Shown in pieces: positions 62,485 through 64,000 of a stretch of 64,000 bases of DNA (positions are counted from its first letter, which is position 1; the number at the start of each line of letters is the position of its first letter). A program made the translations under genes and the position numbers. This DNA is from Atopobium sp. oral taxon 810 str. F0209 (GTDB taxonomy: Bacteria > Actinomycetota > Coriobacteriia > Coriobacteriales > Atopobiaceae). The DNA lies in NCBI RefSeq assembly GCF_000466405.1, contig NZ_KE952934.1, forward strand, positions 15,671 through 79,670, in the 5' to 3' direction. The notes beneath the pieces were generated by a model, which worked only from the letters and a program-made list of their open reading frames with translations, made no database searches and had not been told where the DNA came from.

Positions 62485-64000
62485 TTAGTTATCGGTCTTG
62501 CGGACCTTCATACTCAGAGCCACCGCAACTACAGCAACACCTGCAATAGAACTGGCGATAGGCAATATGCTTGTATCGTCACCAGTCTGAGGCAGCACCT
62601 TCCTCTTGATCTTCTTTACCTTAGTCTTTGTCTGAGGTTTGGGAGCAGGCTTAGGCGTAGGCTTAGGCTGCGGTTTGGGCTCGGGTTCGGGATCAGGCGT
62701 AGGAGCTGCAACCGCAAAAGGCAGCGTCGGCACTTCGAAGTCTTCGGCAGTACCAACAACACCAGCAGAATCAGTGGGAACCAAAGTCGCACGCGTATTA
62801 GTAGCCAGAGTGTAGTTGCCTGGCTGAGTAGGAGCTTGTTTCAAATCAACCTTGTAGGTCAGATGCACTGGCGCAAAGTTGGAGATGTTCTCATGGCTTG
62901 TCAGGGTGATTGAATCAGACGCAACATCATAGGTCAGGGTGTAGCGAAGCTTTGTGGTATCAGGATCAACAAACTCCCAAGTATTCTCACTCTTCTTGTT
63001 TGCGGTCAACTGAGTATCGCCCACGGTCAGAACAGCACTACCAGCCTGGAAGTCAAAGTTGTAGTTATCGCCTTTACCCATCGAGTCGGTAATCTTGGTC
63101 TCGGGACCGCAGGCATACAAGATATTATTAGCAATCTCACCGAAGCCTATGTCCGTCTTGCCCTTGTTAAGTTCGTCCATAAACTTCTTGGAGAAATCAG
63201 AGTCACTGCCCGTACGCACAGCAAAGCAGTGATAACCTTCCGCAACCATTTGCTGATATGTGTTGTAGGCTTCATATACCGCACGGTCAACAGCCATTGC
63301 ATGCTTTGCCTGGGATCCATGCTCAATAAAAGCAAAATTAGTATCGATAATAGCGCCCGTAGCAGGGTCTTTTACTTTAGTAGTTGCGTCATTACCATAC
63401 TTTTCAAAATCTCGTGCGTAGGTATCGCCATCAGCTGCAACCCACTCTTGAAGTTGAGTGTAATAGGCATTCCAGCTACCAAAAGGCATGGTGTAGTCAG
63501 AACTATCAGGAGTGCGCGTTTGCCTCCACTCATCAATCATTCCAAAATAGACAAAACTTCTCAGATCACAATCACTGGCGGGCTTTTTCGAATTCGGATC
63601 GGAATAAGTGTACTGATAGTAAATATCCTTTACTTTGCCATCACTGCCAGTAAAGAGACGGGTCAAACCGTCACTTACCAAAATCATGTATTTACGATTG
63701 GCGGGGGTTGCGCTATCGCTATCAAGCATATCCTTGGCCTTAAGCAGACCGTCATGCATATTGGTACCGCTCTTGATGCTGCCCGTGTATCCATTCTGAA
63801 TAGCAGCCTTAAAAGCATCAAGACTTCCTGCATTCAGGGCAGATAAATCTTTTTCTACCTTGCCATCGCCCTTGAATGAAACAACACCAACCTTAACCTG
63901 CTCAGCACCCTTGACCTCAGTCACCAATTTGTCGAGGGTATCAAGAGCGCCATTAATTGCATCGTCTTTGCAGCTAGAGTTATCTACTACAAATACGATA
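62485..64000 (-). CDS. VWA-domain LPXTG surface protein (partial, start beyond window)
   Basis: At least 505 residues are visible and the N-terminus lies to the right of the window. The von Willebrand factor A domain begins at the edge with FVVDNSSC, a MIDAS DxSxS-like site, and continues through KVGVVSFKGDGKV, SIKSGTNMHDGLLKAKDML and YMILVSDGL. A domain with many beta strands follows (LTYDVASDSITLTSHENI). A Pro/Lys repeat (PEPEPKPQPKPTPKPAPKP) precedes the sorting signal LPQTGDD, a hydrophobic stretch and KVRKTDN. This is a sortase substrate displayed on the cell wall, probably an adhesin or pilus tip/major component. No sortase gene is in the window. Confidence 0.9.
   Translation of the reverse strand, partial: IVFVVDNSSCKDDAINGALDTLDKLVTEVKGAEQVKVGVVSFKGDGKVEKDLSALNAGSLDAFKAAIQNGYTGSIKSGTNMHDGLLKAKDMLDSDSATPANRKYMILVSDGLTRLFTGSDGKVKDIYYQYTYSDPNSKKPASDCDLRSFVYFGMIDEWRQTRTPDSSDYTMPFGSWNAYYTQLQEWVAADGDTYARDFEKYGNDATTKVKDPATGAIIDTNFAFIEHGSQAKHAMAVDRAVYEAYNTYQQMVAEGYHCFAVRTGSDSDFSKKFMDELNKGKTDIGFGEIANNILYACGPETKITDSMGKGDNYNFDFQAGSAVLTVGDTQLTANKKSENTWEFVDPDTTKLRYTLTYDVASDSITLTSHENISNFAPVHLTYKVDLKQAPTQPGNYTLATNTRATLVPTDSAGVVGTAEDFEVPTLPFAVAAPTPDPEPEPKPQPKPTPKPAPKPQTKTKVKKIKRKVLPQTGDDTSILPIASSIAGVAVVAVALSMKVRKTDN

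Noticed and set aside
1-64000. CRISPR arrays, tRNA or rRNA genes, prophage and complete insertion sequences
   Set aside because: A read through all spacers found no regularly spaced repeats with unique spacers, no tRNA cloverleaf, no rRNA segments, and no transposase or integrase gene.

Overview
The window looks like a chromosomal segment of a fermentative, anaerobic Coriobacteriia member. Atopobiaceae such as Lancefieldella/Atopobium or Olsenella are the best guess; this rests on gene content and moderate GC, with no 16S rRNA here to confirm it. Supporting signs are pyruvate formate-lyase with its activase as the visible central fermentative enzyme, no respiratory genes, a giant 2-hydroxyacyl-CoA dehydratase activase fusion, a CoA-type 3-hydroxyacyl dehydrogenase, an ECF riboflavin importer, LPXTG surface proteins and a D-alanylation (dlt) locus. 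No rRNA, tRNA, CRISPR array, prophage or intact insertion sequence was seen.

Layout. 0.2-8.8 kb: one long leftward gene string (TPR protein, STAS anti-anti-sigma factor, tatA, tatC, topA, tmk, holB, ricT-like PSP1). 9-16.5 kb: aminotransferase, small unknown gene, nhaA, lipoprotein, and a zinc-ribbon membrane protein plus SPFH protein resembling the Bacillus YdjG/YdjI envelope-stress pair. 17-20.3 kb: an FMN riboswitch whose closing stem runs into the ribU Shine-Dalgarno, followed by ribU, a fused double ECF ATPase and ecfT. 20.6-26.1 kb: a TetR regulator upstream of a 1576-residue dehydratase-activase fusion. 26.3-35.9 kb: CapA-like protein, DUF711 protein, a frameshifted serine beta-lactamase-like gene, murB, azlCD, rsmJ, degV and an OPT transporter. 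36.3-46.4 kb: a cell-envelope block with a DUF975 membrane protein, two OmpR-type two-component systems in tandem and a dlt operon in the unusual order A-C-B-D-like. 46.5-50.3 kb: yaaA, bcp, 3-hydroxyacyl-CoA dehydrogenase and a threonine aldolase-type lyase. 50.6-54.4 kb: a membrane-anchored unknown protein, two DUF4230-like proteins (one interrupted at a G9 tract) and a LytTR/DUF3021 pair. 55-61 kb: YdcF-like protein, ogt, Crp/Fnr regulator and pflA-pflB with an FNR-type box in the leader. 61.4-64 kb: a 5'-truncated ECF-type double ATPase, and a VWA/LPXTG surface protein that runs off the right edge.

The most unusual layer is in the intergenic DNA. At least three families of short dispersed repeats occur, with core words GAACCATCTG/CAGATGGTTC, AAAAGGGTTCCT and CAAAAGCCACGTTCC. 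Several copies are paired as inverted repeats around 24-72 nt loops (REPIN-like), and one copy has perfect 19-bp arms. Other second-look items are the G9 tract as a possible on/off switch, the TAAG direct repeats in front of the second response regulator, the twin GTTGCAACCT palindromes, and the riboswitch overlapping the start of the riboflavin transport operon.
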